Positions 8,757-19,794 of a stretch of 47,216 nt of DNA are shown here, piece by piece. The DNA lies in NCBI GenBank assembly GCA_003427395.1, contig BFEA01000622.1:711627-758842 (forward strand), given 5' to 3'. The notes beneath the pieces are model-generated. The model made no database searches. It was not told the origin of the DNA and saw nothing but the letters and a program-made list of their open reading frames with translations. Position 1 is the first letter of the stretch, and each line of letters begins with the position of its first letter. This DNA is from Chara braunii. Lineage: Eukaryota > Streptophyta > Charophyceae > Charales > Characeae. A program made the translations under genes and the position numbers.

Positions 8757-10520
8757 CACAATAGTGGAAATAGGGACANAGATCGNGTATGAATGGCGGC
8801 CTTCCTCTCCTCTTCCTTCTTTNCCTTACNTCCTCCTCCCTCACTTTCTTCTTCTTGTGCAGGGCATGGAAAAGCAAGCAGGAACTTGCTTAAGATTGGA
8901 ACCCCCTGGGCGTCACATATGTGANGAACTACTTTCCATGAACGNGCGACTTTCTGCGTAGCTGTATTTTGGGGGTTAATCGGGAGGGGCCCGNNCAACT
9001 ACATGAATGCCCCCGTCCTTTGGAAAGAGGCTGGTCNCACGACGGTTGGTAATTGATTGCGCCTTAGNGAGTGTGAAAATAACTGTTGCCATAGCTTCTT
9101 TCTTGTTCTGCTGGAGNGAGGGGAATTTTTGGTGCGATCACCTCGCGGGGAGTNCTTTTTTGAATTCCTTTTTGAATTTTGAACCCACACGGGTTNCCGG
9201 AATTTCTTTTCGCAGTGAGGATTTTAATTNGGCTAGGAATTTGGGAGCATCGTAATTTTTGGTTGCAACTACACGAGGCTCCGTACTTGCNCGCGCATTG
9301 TTGNGTCCTGTTCCGCGCTCTGCNNCTGCCACGCCTAAATTCTAATCGCAACTGTAATCTCTTCTTGCTCCTTGGCGAGCGCAGGTGTAACTGTAATCCA
9401 CTTACTTCTTGATCTCTTCCTTTTCTTTTGTCGCGCAANTTTTCTCTNCGCCTCTTTCCCNTCTATCTCNTTGGCCCGCATGTGCATGATTGGANCGANG
9501 TGTGGAGAGCNNCCACGTCCCCCACGTCGCGGGCCNGTAATGCACCCNCAGGCACTTCCTCCTCCTTTCTGNTTCTCGCTTCAGCATAATCCGGAATTAT
9601 CTCGCGCACCTACTNACTGCTATAAAGCTCGCATGCGTGACTAATTCGCTCTCTAACCCACACTTGGGAGTTAGCGTGGTCGAGTGGACCGACTAACGAG
9701 CGGAGACAAAAAGATGAGTAGCGAGTTGGGCAATCCGACGAGCTGGTGCTGGGTATGTGGGGTTGACGTGTGGCCGCGAAGGACTGTGGCATACGGGCGA
9801 ACCTGGCTTGCACACTCGGACTACGCAGGATGACAACTTCGGGTTGTTGATGGNTGCGAAGCGACGGACTGCCCGCATCGTGGGGACTTTGAGAGAGAGA
9901 GAAAGCAATGGAGAAGGTGGTGTGCTGAATTGGTTCTGCATAATTTTGATTTCTTTGGTTTGCTGTGATTTCTTGTTTTCAACCAGTTTTGCTCGCGGCA
10001 TTCTCATATTTTCTTTTCCTTGATTGGTGTTGGAGCTATCTTTGTCTCTCTCATCTCTTCGTGTGTTTATGATTGATCGTAGAAATGAGGACGTAGCGAA
10101 TGAATGCCCTGCTGTAGTGTGGAGACATGTATGAGATCCCGCCCACTCCTGGAATGAGTATGTCCTTGTACGTACGATAGTGGACGACTGTAGAATCTTG
10201 CCTTGGGCCGTTGGGGGNTGCCTCCCCCAAACCAACCTGGGTCAGGGCNGATGCATGTANTAATGAGTAGATTGCGGTTTGTGCGTACGCNTGAGTATNG
10301 GTTGAGCTGCTCCTGTGCACGAATTGCANGCAATTGACATCTAATGCATAAGAATGNTTGTTCACCTCTTCCCTTTTGCCNNTTGATCTATCTAAGNAAA
10401 TTCGGATCNGGCGAAACAGNTCATGCGCACGCACGTATACGANTGATCGCCAGANGACAGTCGTCACGTATACGCNTGTCTGCATGACCTGACACCTCCT
10501 CTCCTTGCGCGACCAAATGT

Positions 10521-11341
10521 ATGAGNCAAGCCCCTCTTGTCAAATGTGNATGTTGGCGTTCCATTCTGGATCACGGACTGTGCTAGTNTGAGGAACCCCG
10601 AGTACAGAGAATACTGGGAGAACNAANAACTCTTCCACCGGTCGAACTTGCGGCTTTCGGCCTACCCCTGTCAAACGGAAGGCGATCGACTGTGTGCTTG
10701 GGACTTTNACCAGGCCATTGGACGAAATTCCCGANCCCCNGACTACCCTGACCCTCGTAATTACCAGTACCATCTTACACCGGGATTCGCCGTTGTTGAA
10801 ANGGACTTCCCTCCATTCTATCTCCTTCTCCCTTATCACCATCTCACGGTAGTTCCCTGGGATTCGATCGCNCAGTGCTGGCCNNGTAGGCCGTGTNCTG
10901 AGTGCCATCAGTACAACNCTTACCGGNCAGNGGGATTCGTGAGACAAACCCGCTNNGAAGCTGAGCACCGATAACACAGNCTCTGNCTGAGGTCGTCCAC
11001 GTCGGACTCGGAGATCTGTGTGAAANNCGCCNGCGAGAGATGTTTGAACAGAGAGACACCCACTGTGTTCCATCCATGCACNAGGTGCGAGTCTGGCCGA
11101 GGCGANGGGGCCAGCGAAATTAGCNGCTTGACGCTGAGAAAGGCAAAANCCAAGACCTGANCCTACACAGAAANCACTTGCATTTCCATCCCTGAAACTT
11201 GACACCGGAGATCTCAGTTCCAACCTGGGACTCCACCCCCACTTTCCTAAAATCCTTGGCACACCCCCTACTACGCACTTTCAGGCCCCCTCCCACTCCG
11301 AAAACAGGAAGTCGCGCAGGGCGTGAGGTTGGGCGTCACAC
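10521..11341 (+). repeat. Right LTR copy of element A (3' part)
   Basis: It matches 1-831 apart from the region around 10575-10660. It ends GCGTGAGGTTGGGCGTCACA, giving a CA terminus if the end is 11340. The minus-strand relative at 43265 ends with nearly the same bases, which supports placing the LTR end here. The beginning is unresolved and may lie upstream of 10521. Confidence 0.75.
10537..10974 (+). pseudogene. LTR-encoded uncharacterised protein, right LTR copy
   Basis: The frame is open from 10525 to the TAA at 10972-10974. The Met codon of the left copy (ATG at 26) is GTG here, so no eukaryotic start is visible. The protein reads VGVPFWITD, then NPEYREYW, LSAYPCQTEGDRLCAWDF, DYPDPRNYQYH, DFPPFYLLLPYHHLTVVPWD and finally GFVRQTR before the stop. 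The C-terminal LRPSTSDSE part, present in the other two copies, is cut off by a GAA-to-TAA change. The segment 10575-10660 is missing from the left copy. Confidence 0.6.
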
Positions 11342-11379
11342 GCCGGCCACCTCATTTGGGTCTCCGTCGTAGAGTTCAG

Positions 11380-11870
11380 CCTCGAACAAGATATCTCTCG
11401 CAAGCTCCTTCCGAAATGGATGGGGCTTGGCGCATTGTAACCCCTGCAGGTGACCCACCCGAAGGACCATCATTGTCATTCAGGTGGACGCCCACTTGCC
11501 GGTCTACCCGGTTTTTCATTGTTCAAAGTTGGTCCTTGTCGTTTTGGCGGAATGCGACGACTTTCCTGGGCATCGAGTGCAAGACCCGCCCTCCATGAAC
11601 GATTTTCAGGAGATTAGCAACATTATTTTGCAGCGGCACTACGGCACCAAGCCGACGGAGTACTTAGTACATTTTCCTTATTGCCTTAATCTGAGTGTTG
11701 GTTGACCCCGTGCGGAGCTTCAGGCGACAGCCCCCGATGTCCACGCACGTTACGAAAGCAAGCTACAAGGCAAGCCGGTACCTTCGGCTCTACGCCGCAC
11801 TCGCATTGAGGTTCCACCATCGGATCGTCAGCTTCGCCCTCGACCCGGCTTGACTTCATACGGAAGGGGG
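11380..11870 (+). pseudogene. Chromovirus integrase C-terminus with chromodomain remnant
   Basis: In broken frames the sequence reads ISRKLLPKWMG, then VYPVFHCSKL, then DFPGHRVQDPP, ILQRHYGTKPTEYLVHFPY, and after a TGA in place of Trp, PRAELQATAPDVHARYE. This is the end of a Ty3/gypsy chromovirus integrase: P-K-W-x-G, F-H-x-S-x-L, F-P-G, then the chromodomain EYLVxF core. Such chromodomains bind modified histones and guide integration. It belongs to a different element from element A, whose LTR ends about 40 bases upstream. No other part of it is present. Confidence 0.7.
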
Positions 11871-11908
11871 GGGGGGGGGGGGGGGNGGNNNANGNNGNGN
11901 CCNCACNN
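11866..11908. other. G-run followed by an N-rich, unresolved stretch
   Basis: Twenty consecutive Gs (11866-11885) lead into a stretch where about half the bases are N. The G-run could be the polypurine tract of the upstream chromovirus remnant. Sequence quality collapses here, so a collapsed or wrongly joined region is possible. Confidence 0.6.
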
Positions 11909-12655
11909 GGGCCCCATTTTGGGGGCCCAACGGTTGCTGGGGGCTCCNAGGCCNCACACCCTTCGGACGTGCGCCCTGGAGGCCCACGGCTGGCCCTTAG
12001 GCCGCAGGATTCGATTCGAGGCAGCATCCATTTATTTATTTATTTGGTTGCTGTCCTATTTTTGTCTGTTCGGGTGTCGTTTCGGACCTGCAGTTCCCAA
12101 GGCGGTGCCTTGGGCCAGGTACGCCAGGAGGCAGGCTTCCCCTGTCCAGGTACAGGGTCTGGACGTCCGGTCGGGACCCAGACCCTGTAGGCCCACGCTT
12201 TGGCACACACACAGAGGCAGACCAGCCGGCCCAACGGTTGGACAGACATACAGTTGGAGTAGCTCACTTCTCGGGCAACACGCTGCTGGAGCAGTGCTGC
12301 GACACTACAACGCTACACTAGGAGGTAGAGGTAGAGAGGTGAAGGTAGGCAGAGGGGCCGAGGCCATACCTGCGTCGGCGGTACTTACCTGGGCACCATA
12401 GGTGCGCTCCGCGCCAGCGACCTGCACAGGGACCACGGCGACAATCAGTACACGGCAGCAGTTACATGCAGGCGAGACAGCGAGGAGGACAACATCTTCT
12501 TCTTCTCCTTTGTCTCACCCTCCATCTCTTCTCCCTCCTTTCTCCTTTTTCTCCTTCGCCTTCTTCTTCTTTTTCTTCAGAGAGAGAGAGGTTACTGGCA
12601 GAGGTNACATCAGGCAGGGAACAATAAAGCTTCATAGGGTCTTTCTGTCCAGGTG
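11909..12655. other. Unassigned stretch, possibly an LTR of the chromovirus remnant
   Basis: I see no gene here. There is a TTTA microsatellite at 12029-12044, a pyrimidine-rich tract at 12495-12580 ending in an AG run, and GC-rich sequence between. Its position directly after a chromovirus integrase end and purine run suggests LTR sequence, but no second copy or TG/CA pair confirms it. Confidence 0.3.
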
Positions 12656-12862
12656 CAGGTAGTCTGCATCTTCACAGACATGTCTATTTCACCGAGTCTT
12701 AGGAGTTCAAGTGTCTAAGTGAGGCACTAACCAGTCAATGGGCCCAAAAATAATGAGCAAAATTATAGTCAAAATGGGTAACTGGTCAAAGACCTCTACA
12801 TGAATATTTGGTAGGGCACTGATCCTGAACTCGTCTATCTTCTCAATGATGTGGTACGCAGC
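12656..12862 (+). pseudogene. LINE A, upstream segment (post-RT region of ORF2)
   Basis: In one frame with a few stops the sequence reads RVLGVQVSK, NQSMGPKIMSKI and GRALILNSSIFSMMWYAA. These align with LINE B (minus strand, about 30100-30270: RYLGIKITEAG, HHSMAPEILAKI, LNLSTLWYVGTLWSPP). The frame stops exactly where gypsy element B begins at 12863. It continues after that element at 21065 as TIWSPPK, so the LINE was split by the insertion. The LINE's endonuclease and RT catalytic part are absent upstream. Confidence 0.75.
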
Positions 12863-14009
12863 TGCAATGAATTGCAGTGCTACAAGCGGGCTGTACACTA
12901 ATTTTGCCCCTGTTGTCGCTGGCGGGACTTGATCCCGCAACCTTTGCCTGCTGTGTTGCCTGTTTGTTTGCTGTTTGCCTGTTTTGAGCCTTGCAGACTT
13001 GATCTCGTGACCTGTAATCTGTGTGTCTTGTTTGTGAGTGTTGAGCTGTATGGGACTTGATCGCTGAGTCAGCTACTAGTAGTCTCTGTTTGGAAGTTCT
13101 AGGCCGAATTAGGCCATTCGGCCTATTCCTTTTTGTGTTTCATAGGTCTAGGTCCCCTTTTCCCCTGTTTCCATCTAGATACAATTGAGGTCTGGGTTGT
13201 TGCTTGGGGAGTCTGTTGTAGGTCTAGGCAGAGGGTAGAGGGTAGAAGTACCGGGCAGGAGATTTGGGTCGGGTCTTTTCTCGTTGTTTCTGCTGGGAAA
13301 ACTCTGCCCGATCGTTGCCGTAGCGTTGCTGCGTTAATTTTGGGCGAGGGCATCTTCTTCCTCGAAGCCCAGCCATAGCTGGGGCTGGGACACGGAGTTG
13401 GAGATAGCACTGCTGTTATCAGCAGCTCTGCGCAAGAGCTTCTTCACCAGGACTGTGTTGTTGGGTTTGAGTGCTCCCTTTCTTCACTTGGCAGCCATAT
13501 TTGCTGTTCTTCCTCATGAGGAACTTCGTTTTTCTCTTCTTCGAAGTGCTGGATCGGTCGTCGCCTTCTTCATCAGGACTTCCAGCGTTGCACTTCAGTG
13601 CAGGCGCTGAGCTGGCGCTGCTATCATTGAGGCTCCTGGTTCAGATTTGCACATTGTGATAGCTGTGGGGTTACTGCTGCCACGGCAGCCATAGCCAGGG
13701 GTATGAGGTGGCGAGGAGGAAGAAGAAGACTCCTNCAGACTTCGTTGAACACTTGTTTTTGATCGTTCGGGGTTGTTGTAAACGTGGTTGTGATTCTTGG
13801 AACAAGTACTCTGGATTGATTGGAGGAGGACGGAGGATTACAAAATTGAAATTCGTTTTTCAATTCCCTGTGTATTTCGAGCTTCCGCTGTGCATATCTT
13901 CTCTCCGGTTTTGTGTGGATTTGCCTCCTTCGACTCTACTCTGCAATTGCATGTGTGTATGGGAATGTGTGAATTCGTTGTGGATTGAAGTTCAATCCGG
14001 TACAGAACA
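12863..14009 (+). repeat. Left LTR of element B
   Basis: This 1147-bp repeat starts TGCAATGAATTGCAG and ends GGTACAGAACA, and matches 19795-21060 throughout. Near the start it carries three copies of a GACTTGATC(C/T)CG-like motif (12921-12943, 12991-13013, 13051-13068). The first forms a short hairpin GCGGGA/TCCCGC. Frames inside the LTR look incidental. Confidence 0.92.
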
Positions 14010-14010
14010 G

Positions 14011-14028
14011 TTGGTATCGGAGCTGCGA
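14011..14028 (+). other. Primer binding site of element B
   Basis: TTGGTATCGGAGCTGCGA lies one base after the left LTR and is again one mismatch from the initiator tRNA-Met site TGGTATCAGAGC. Confidence 0.85.
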
Positions 14029-15269
14029 CTGTGTGCAACCGGCGAGCAATTGAGTGGCAACCTCCTTTCTGAGCGGCGGTTGGAGTAGGGATTTGCTATC
14101 CGCTTTCTTCAACGGGTGTCATTGGTGAGAGGTGGTGGAAGGTAGTGTGCGAGGGGAGAATTACCGCTATCAAAAAGAAAAGAAAAAAAAAGATACGGAG
14201 TGGTGGAACGTTCAGGGAAAGTTTCAGCTGGCGAGAGCAGAGTTGACCGCTGCGTCAACCCTAAGTGGCCCAGTGGACCTGAGTGTTGGGTGACCCTCAA
14301 GTCGTACACCGTGCCGTCTGTGGCACGGGACTTCAGTCTGGGCCGCTGCTGCAAATACTTCGTCGAGGCATTTGGATTGGAAGATTCATGGGATCTCCGC
14401 TGCAGGTCTGATGTCAACGTAAAACTGGTCTACCTTATTTTGTGGCAGATTGACGGTCAACGGTTGACCGGTCAGATATCTGCAATCACGTTTCGTCCAA
14501 GTGAGTTCGTTCCTTTATTTCTTGGCCGTCATCAGACCCTGTCAGTGTCTGTCGTAGTCTGTGTGCAGTCTCGGTCAGATAGATCGTTAGTCGCCATTTT
14601 GGTTGTTTCTGACCCCTCGCTGAATCTGTTCTAATTTGATAAATAGATAAATAAATAAAATTGCATCCCACTGACCCTGATCTGCGGTGATTGCCTACCT
14701 GGTTCTGTGAGTGACAACCGCAATTTATTGTCCGTCTGTGGGTCAGTTCTGTCAGTTGGCAGTTAGAAATCGGTCAGTCAGTATTGAATACTGCCTATCC
14801 GTATCAGAAGTCAGAACGTCAGTGAAATGACAAATTCCTATTTTGATTAGAATTGAAATGTTTTGCGGACCGCACAGCAGTGTTCGAAATCCGCTCCGGT
14901 GTTATTTTTTTTGCTTTTCCCTGATTGCATCGAAAAGTATCTCTCCCGCTTGCTGTAGAATGCTAATTGCTTCGGGAAGGCTCTGTGACGAGCCTGGCCA
15001 CAAACATCATTGCCTTGTTGATCGGATTGCATGCTCAGACATGGCCATTTTGTTGAAAGTTTCTGCCGTTGTCCTGAGCCTGTAATCTCCCAGGCTGTTT
15101 TTGACATTTACCACTCACTACCTGCTGTAAATCCCAAACCTTAGTAATATTCTACTAAACAGCACANTTAACTTCTTTTTATTTGTGTTCTGAGTGTGAA
15201 CAACAATCAAAATTATTATTATTTTTATTTTTATTTGTTTTCTGACAAATAAAAATTGAAAAGACCATC
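14029..15269 (+). other. Long untranslated leader of element B
   Basis: About 1.2 kb separates the primer site from the gag ATG. A 144-codon frame (14200-14634) has no recognisable domain and is probably incidental. Around 14535-14820 the sequence is rich in GTCAGT/CTGTCAG words, and AT-rich stretches occur at 14635-14665 and 15210-15255. The packaging signal would be expected here, but nothing identifies it. Confidence 0.4.
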
Positions 15270-16860
15270 ATGGCCACTGAGGACAAGGCTAAGGGACCTG
15301 CTGAAGGCGGGGAGACGTCTGCAAAGCCTGAGCCAGGCAGGGAGGAGTAGAAACCCCTGACTGAGGAAGAGCTCGTGGACGCAGCCGTCAAAGCAGCAGA
15401 GAAAGCTGCTACAGATGCAGTTCGGGAAGTAGAGAGATTAAAGAGGGAGAAGGCAGAGGCAACTAGGAGAGGAGAAGCAGCAGCCAGAAGGTCTGAGTTG
15501 CTGGACACNATTGCCGAGNTCCCTGCTGANGCCCGCGTGGCTGATGTCACGCGGAATCTTGCAGAATTGGTACTGCTGGAATCCGCTCACAACCGGGATG
15601 TTTTCACATCNTGGGATGAACGGATCTCAACAGTTGAGTCCNAGCTGTCATCTATTGACAACAAACTNGAGAAGTTGTCAGCAACGTTCTTCAGGCATTT
15701 CCCTCGTACTCCTGTACCCTCTCCTCATCCTACTGTCCCTCCTCTTAGCTCNCCTCCGGCACCCACACCACAATCATCNCGTCNTGGTTCTCCCAAGACT
15801 CCACCACCTTCCCCAAAAGAGAAGGTNACGTANGTCTCTGGGACTGTGTCCACAAGGGAATCAAGTTCCAGCACTGTGCAGTCGGAACTGTGATTTCCCA
15901 AGATGGCCCANCNTGAGAAGTTCACTGGGGAAGACCNCAAAGTGGANGTCTCAGACTGGATAGCCCAGATGAGGTCTTACCTCAGGGGCTATACTTGCCC
16001 AAAGGTGGACAAGGCATGTGCCACAGTGGCCCTCTTGTTAGGGGGCGCACTAAAGTGGGCAACNTCTAAGGCCAGCAAGGCTCAGAAGCAGCTGGATGAT
16101 TGGATTGCTGCAGTTNGTCTGGATGTCATTTTTCAGGGTCCGNAAACCAGGTTTGCTGACAAGGAAAAGGCCCGCAAAGCTAATGACGAGCTTGTGAGAC
16201 TAGGCCAAAGTAAGTGGCGTGGATCACTCTCCAAGCTCTATGCAGAGTGGGAGAAACTAACCTCCACACCTGGTTTGGAAATGTTTGAGCANGACAAATT
16301 GACATGGTTTNTCAGGGCTGCTCCAGAGACATATGCNAAGGCCTTGTTCACTGCAGGCCACAAANGCTGNAGGTCTTTTGGCAGGGCAGCGCTGGACATG
16401 GAAGCCACACTCCATCTCCAGACCTCTTCCCAAAAGGGAAGCACCTCCTCTTCCCAGAACAGNAGAAAGGGAAAGGGATCTGTTCCCTCAGCTGGTCTAG
16501 ATGCAAGAGCCACACCAGATCANGCTGCCCTGTTGTTGGGTCAGACTCTGATGAGCCTGATGAAAGGCAAAAGTCAGTTNCANCCCGAAAGNCCCTCCAA
16601 TCCTAAGGGTTCAGTCAAACGCCCAGGTGGCCCGCAGGTACCCAATCTTCGAAAGGGTGCCACCTGTCCAGCTAATCCCATGGATCCTGCCACTTTCCTC
16701 TGGAGAAGTCACAAGATTGCTGAGGGGACATGGTAGAAAAGAAAGGATCAGGGAATTTGCATCAGATGTGCTAAGAAGCACTTCGCGAAGGACTACCCCA
16801 CTTGGGGCACTAACACTTCGTTTTGTTGCCTATGTGGCACAAACTGGTTCATCCACCCCT
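15270..16860 (+). pseudogene. Gag of element B (coiled-coil leader, capsid, degenerate zinc knuckle)
   Basis: MATEDKAKGPAEGG starts at 15270. The frame has a TAG at 15348-15350, continues with an Ala/Glu/Arg-rich heptad-like stretch (AVKAAEKAATDAVREVERLK) and a Pro/Ser-rich linker, then a TGA at 15891-15893. In the same frame the capsid domain follows: EKFTGED, VSDWIAQMRSYLRG, CATVALLLGGALKWA, WRGSLSKLYAEWEKL. After a TAG at 16734-16736 the frame reads CIRCAKKHFAKDYP, a zinc knuckle lacking its Gly and last Cys. No D-S/T-G protease motif is seen between here and RT, so that domain seems deleted. Confidence 0.8.
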
Positions 16861-16862
16861 CA

Positions 16863-18282
16863 GTGTGATCCCATCATCAAGAGAGTGGTTGATGATTATG
16901 CAGACTTAGCTCAGGAGCCTATTGGACTTGTCCATAGGCAGACCAAACATCACATTGAAATCCTACCTGACTCACCCCCTCCCNAGGGCAGAGTCTATAG
17001 GATGTCTCCTGCTGAATTGGATGAGCTATGAAAGCAATTGGAAACACTAACTGAGAAGGGTTGGATCAGCCCCAACACATCTGAGTATGGGGCACCAGTT
17101 CTCTTTGTCGCAAAAGGAAATGGTAAACTTAGAATGTGTATCGATTATAGGGGCCTGAACAAGATCACTAGGAAGAGCTCAGAGCCCTTGCCTAGGATCG
17201 ATGAACTGTTGGATATGGTGCAAGGCTGCGAAGTCTTCAGCAAAATCGATCTGAAATCCGGGTATCATCAGATCGAAATGGCTAAGGAGGATGTTGCTAA
17301 GACAGCCTTCAAAACCCGGTATGACACCTATGAGTTCCTGGTCATGCCCTTTGGGTTATTNAGTGCANGAGGAACCTTNCAAACAGAAATGANCAGAATT
17401 TTCAAACCATTTCTTGATCGTTTTGTGGTGGTTTATCTGGATGATATTCTGGTGTTCAGCAAAAATGTTGTTGACCNNGCTGATCATCTCAGAAAAGTTC
17501 TGCAGATTTTGAGGGAAAANAAATANAAAATAAATACAGAAAAATCATCTTTTGGTGCCTCTTCTCTTGTGTATTTGGGACATGTAATTTCTGCAGATGG
17601 TCTTTCCCCAAAAGCCTCCAAAGTGGCCGCTGTAAGGGATTGGCCACAACCACAAATTGTTAGGGACATTAGGTCTTTCATGGTTNTGGCATCCTACTAC
17701 AAAAAGTTTATCAAAAACTTTTCTACTATGNCCACTCCCCTGACTNACCTGGTGGCAAAANATGTTCCTTTCAGATGGACACCCACATGCCAATTGGATT
17801 TCTCCAGATTGAAGAAAGCCTTGACCCAAGCNCCTGTGCTGAGGCTTCCTGACCCTACCTTGCCATTTGTGTTGANCACAGATGCAAGTCAGTATGGTGT
17901 AGGGGCTGTCCTTCAGCAAGATGATGGGTTTGGCCTTAAGNCTGTGGAGTTCATGAGTAAGAAAATCAAGGCACANAAAGTTTAGGCATCTACTTATGAG
18001 AAAGACTTGTTTGCCTTTGTGTGTGCNCTCAAACAATGGAAGCACTTCTTACTGGGAAGACACTTCAAGGTTTACTCTGACCATTNGACCTTGCAGTGGA
18101 TGAAGACCCAGGGGGAGCTGAATGACAANTTGGCGAGATACATTCAGTTCATTGATCCCTTTGACTTTGAACNGAAACACAAAAAGGGATGCCATAACAG
18201 AGTAACTGATGCTCTTTCTCGCAGACCTGACACCTTTGCTGCTATTGTTCATACTTACTCATTTGGAGACTCCACANGCTAG
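16863..18282 (+). pseudogene. Pol of element B: reverse transcriptase and RNase H
   Basis: The RT part reads [51 protein letters not shown] and the catalytic VVYLDDILVFS. Then come SLVYLGHVIS, the FMVxASYYKKFIKNF region and RNase H TDASQYGVGAVLQQ. After a TAG at 17983-17985 the same frame continues KDLFAFV, LKQWKHFLLG and ends VTDALSRRPD. A TGA at 17029-17031 precedes ETLTEKGW. All RT and RNase H motifs are close to consensus, so the element decayed more recently than element A. The last codons run past RNase H to 18282. Confidence 0.93.
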
Positions 18283-18299
18283 GCTATTGCTGCGTNGCN

Positions 18300-19762
18300 T
18301 CAGGACCCTNTCTTTGGCCCTATTTAGGAATTTGCAGATGGACCTCAATTCTGAGTCAGGCTATGCCTTGACTTCAGATCTCCTATACACCATCAGTGAA
18401 GGAGAAAAACGCTTGTGCATTCCTAATGATCACAAGATCATAACTCATCTNATTTCAGAGAGTTATGATGCTCGAGGTCATTTTGGGTTCCTAAAGACTT
18501 ATGCTGCCCTGACCCAATGCTTTTATTGGTCAAGGATGAAGGAGGATATTCTCAAGTACATAGAGACTTGCGAGTTATGCCAAAGGAACAAGGTCCATAG
18601 ACGGCCTCCTATGGGAGTACTCAAACCATTGCCTATTCCAGATGGTCCAGGTGAGTCATTGTCCATTGACTTCACTGATTTGGTCAAGACCACCCCTCGT
18701 GGCATGAGTCAGGTAATGGTATGTATTGATCGTTTCTCTAAGTTTGCTGAGTTTATTCCCTTACCTGTTGTGGCCATAGTTCCTCTGGTGAGAGAGCTGT
18801 TTGCTGAGAGGTGGGTTAATGTCCATGGGTGCCCAACCTCTATTATCAGTGACAGAGACCCCAGGTTTTGCAGCGACGAATGGCAGGCTTTCTATAAAGA
18901 CTACTTCCATTCCAGGCTAGACATGACTTCTCGCAGGCATCCTGAAGCCAATGGACAGGCTGAAGTGATGAACCAAGTCTTGTTTTAGCTGCTGCGTCCT
19001 GTGATCACACCTGATTAACAGGACTGGGACAAACATCGGTCAAGGGCTTAACTTATGTATAAAACTTTCGTTTACAGCACTACAGGCTTTACACCCTATA
19101 GGCTTCACTTTGCCAGGGAACCAAGACAACCTCTTGATGATCTCGTTGACAAAACTAAGCCTAAACTAACTCCTGAGACTGCAAAGTTCACCAAGAGTTA
19201 TGAGAAAGACTTAGAGAAAGCCAGAACAAACATGTTCAAGGCTCAGAAAAGAATGATAGCGCAGGCTAATAAGCACCGTTCTCACTCTCCTATTCGGCCT
19301 GGTCACTGGGTCTGGGTGAAAAGATCAGAGTTAACTGATGAACATGATATATCACAAAAGTTGTTGCCTGTATACTATGGCCCATGGCAGGTACTTGATA
19401 CTGTGGGAGCAAACCCTTTTGGGCCTTCTTATGTACTTGCTGTACCCCCACATACCTGGACCTATCCTGTCTTCCATGCCTCAAAACTGTTGTTTTTCAC
19501 TCCTGCTGACGCATTTCCTGATCGGCCACCACAGTTTGGACCTCCTATCCCTGGAAAGGGATATGAAGTCGAGAGCATTGAGGACCAATGGGGCACTGGC
19601 CCCGATTGTGGATATCTTGTCAAGTTCCTCTTCCAACCTCATACTGAGGACCGTTGGTTTACAANAAACGAACTTCTCAAGTCTGCCAATTCAGTTGTGC
19701 GGTGCTACGANGCTGAACAAAGTGGAAAGTTGCTCAGACGGTCTCCTCGTGGACACTCCTAG
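18300..19762 (+). pseudogene. Pol of element B: integrase and chromodomain
   Basis: The zinc-binding domain reads SYDARGHFGFLKTY, FYWSRMKEDI and CELCQRNK; the first His of HHCC is Tyr. The catalytic triad is in SIDFTDL, IISDRDPRF and ANGQAEVMNQ. Stops follow at 18986 and in the next 60 bases. Then 19055-19762 gives FTPYRLHFAREPR, RPGHWVWVKRSEL, YGPWQVLD, YPVFHASKL and FPDRPPQFGPP. A chromodomain-like tail closes it: YEVESIEDQW, YLVKFLFQP, RWFTxNELL. This is the classic chromovirus arrangement, where the chromodomain directs insertion to particular chromatin. Confidence 0.9.
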
Positions 19763-19780
19763 CTCGGGGTCCTCGTTCCC

Positions 19781-19794
19781 CGGGAGGGTAGGAA
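19781..19794 (+). other. Polypurine tract of element B
   Basis: GGGAGGGTAGGAA lies directly before TGCAATG, the first bases of the right LTR. This is the expected position for plus-strand priming. Confidence 0.75.

Larger units (their letters stand above)
1..11341 (+). mobile_element. Ty3/gypsy LTR retrotransposon A (decayed, left end beyond the window)
   Basis: Similar sequences at 1-831 and 10521-11341 flank a primer site and a gag-protease-RT-RNase H-integrase region in the order typical of Ty3/gypsy. The coding region is broken by many stops and frame changes, so this copy is not autonomous. The element carries three non-standard parts: a frame inside the LTR, a PHD-like finger between RNase H and integrase, and an extra frame after integrase. 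The left LTR may begin upstream of base 1. The start of the right LTR is also uncertain, because 8760-10520 is non-coding and could partly belong to it. One of several purine tracts there (for example 9895-9919) could be the polypurine tract. Confidence 0.85.
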
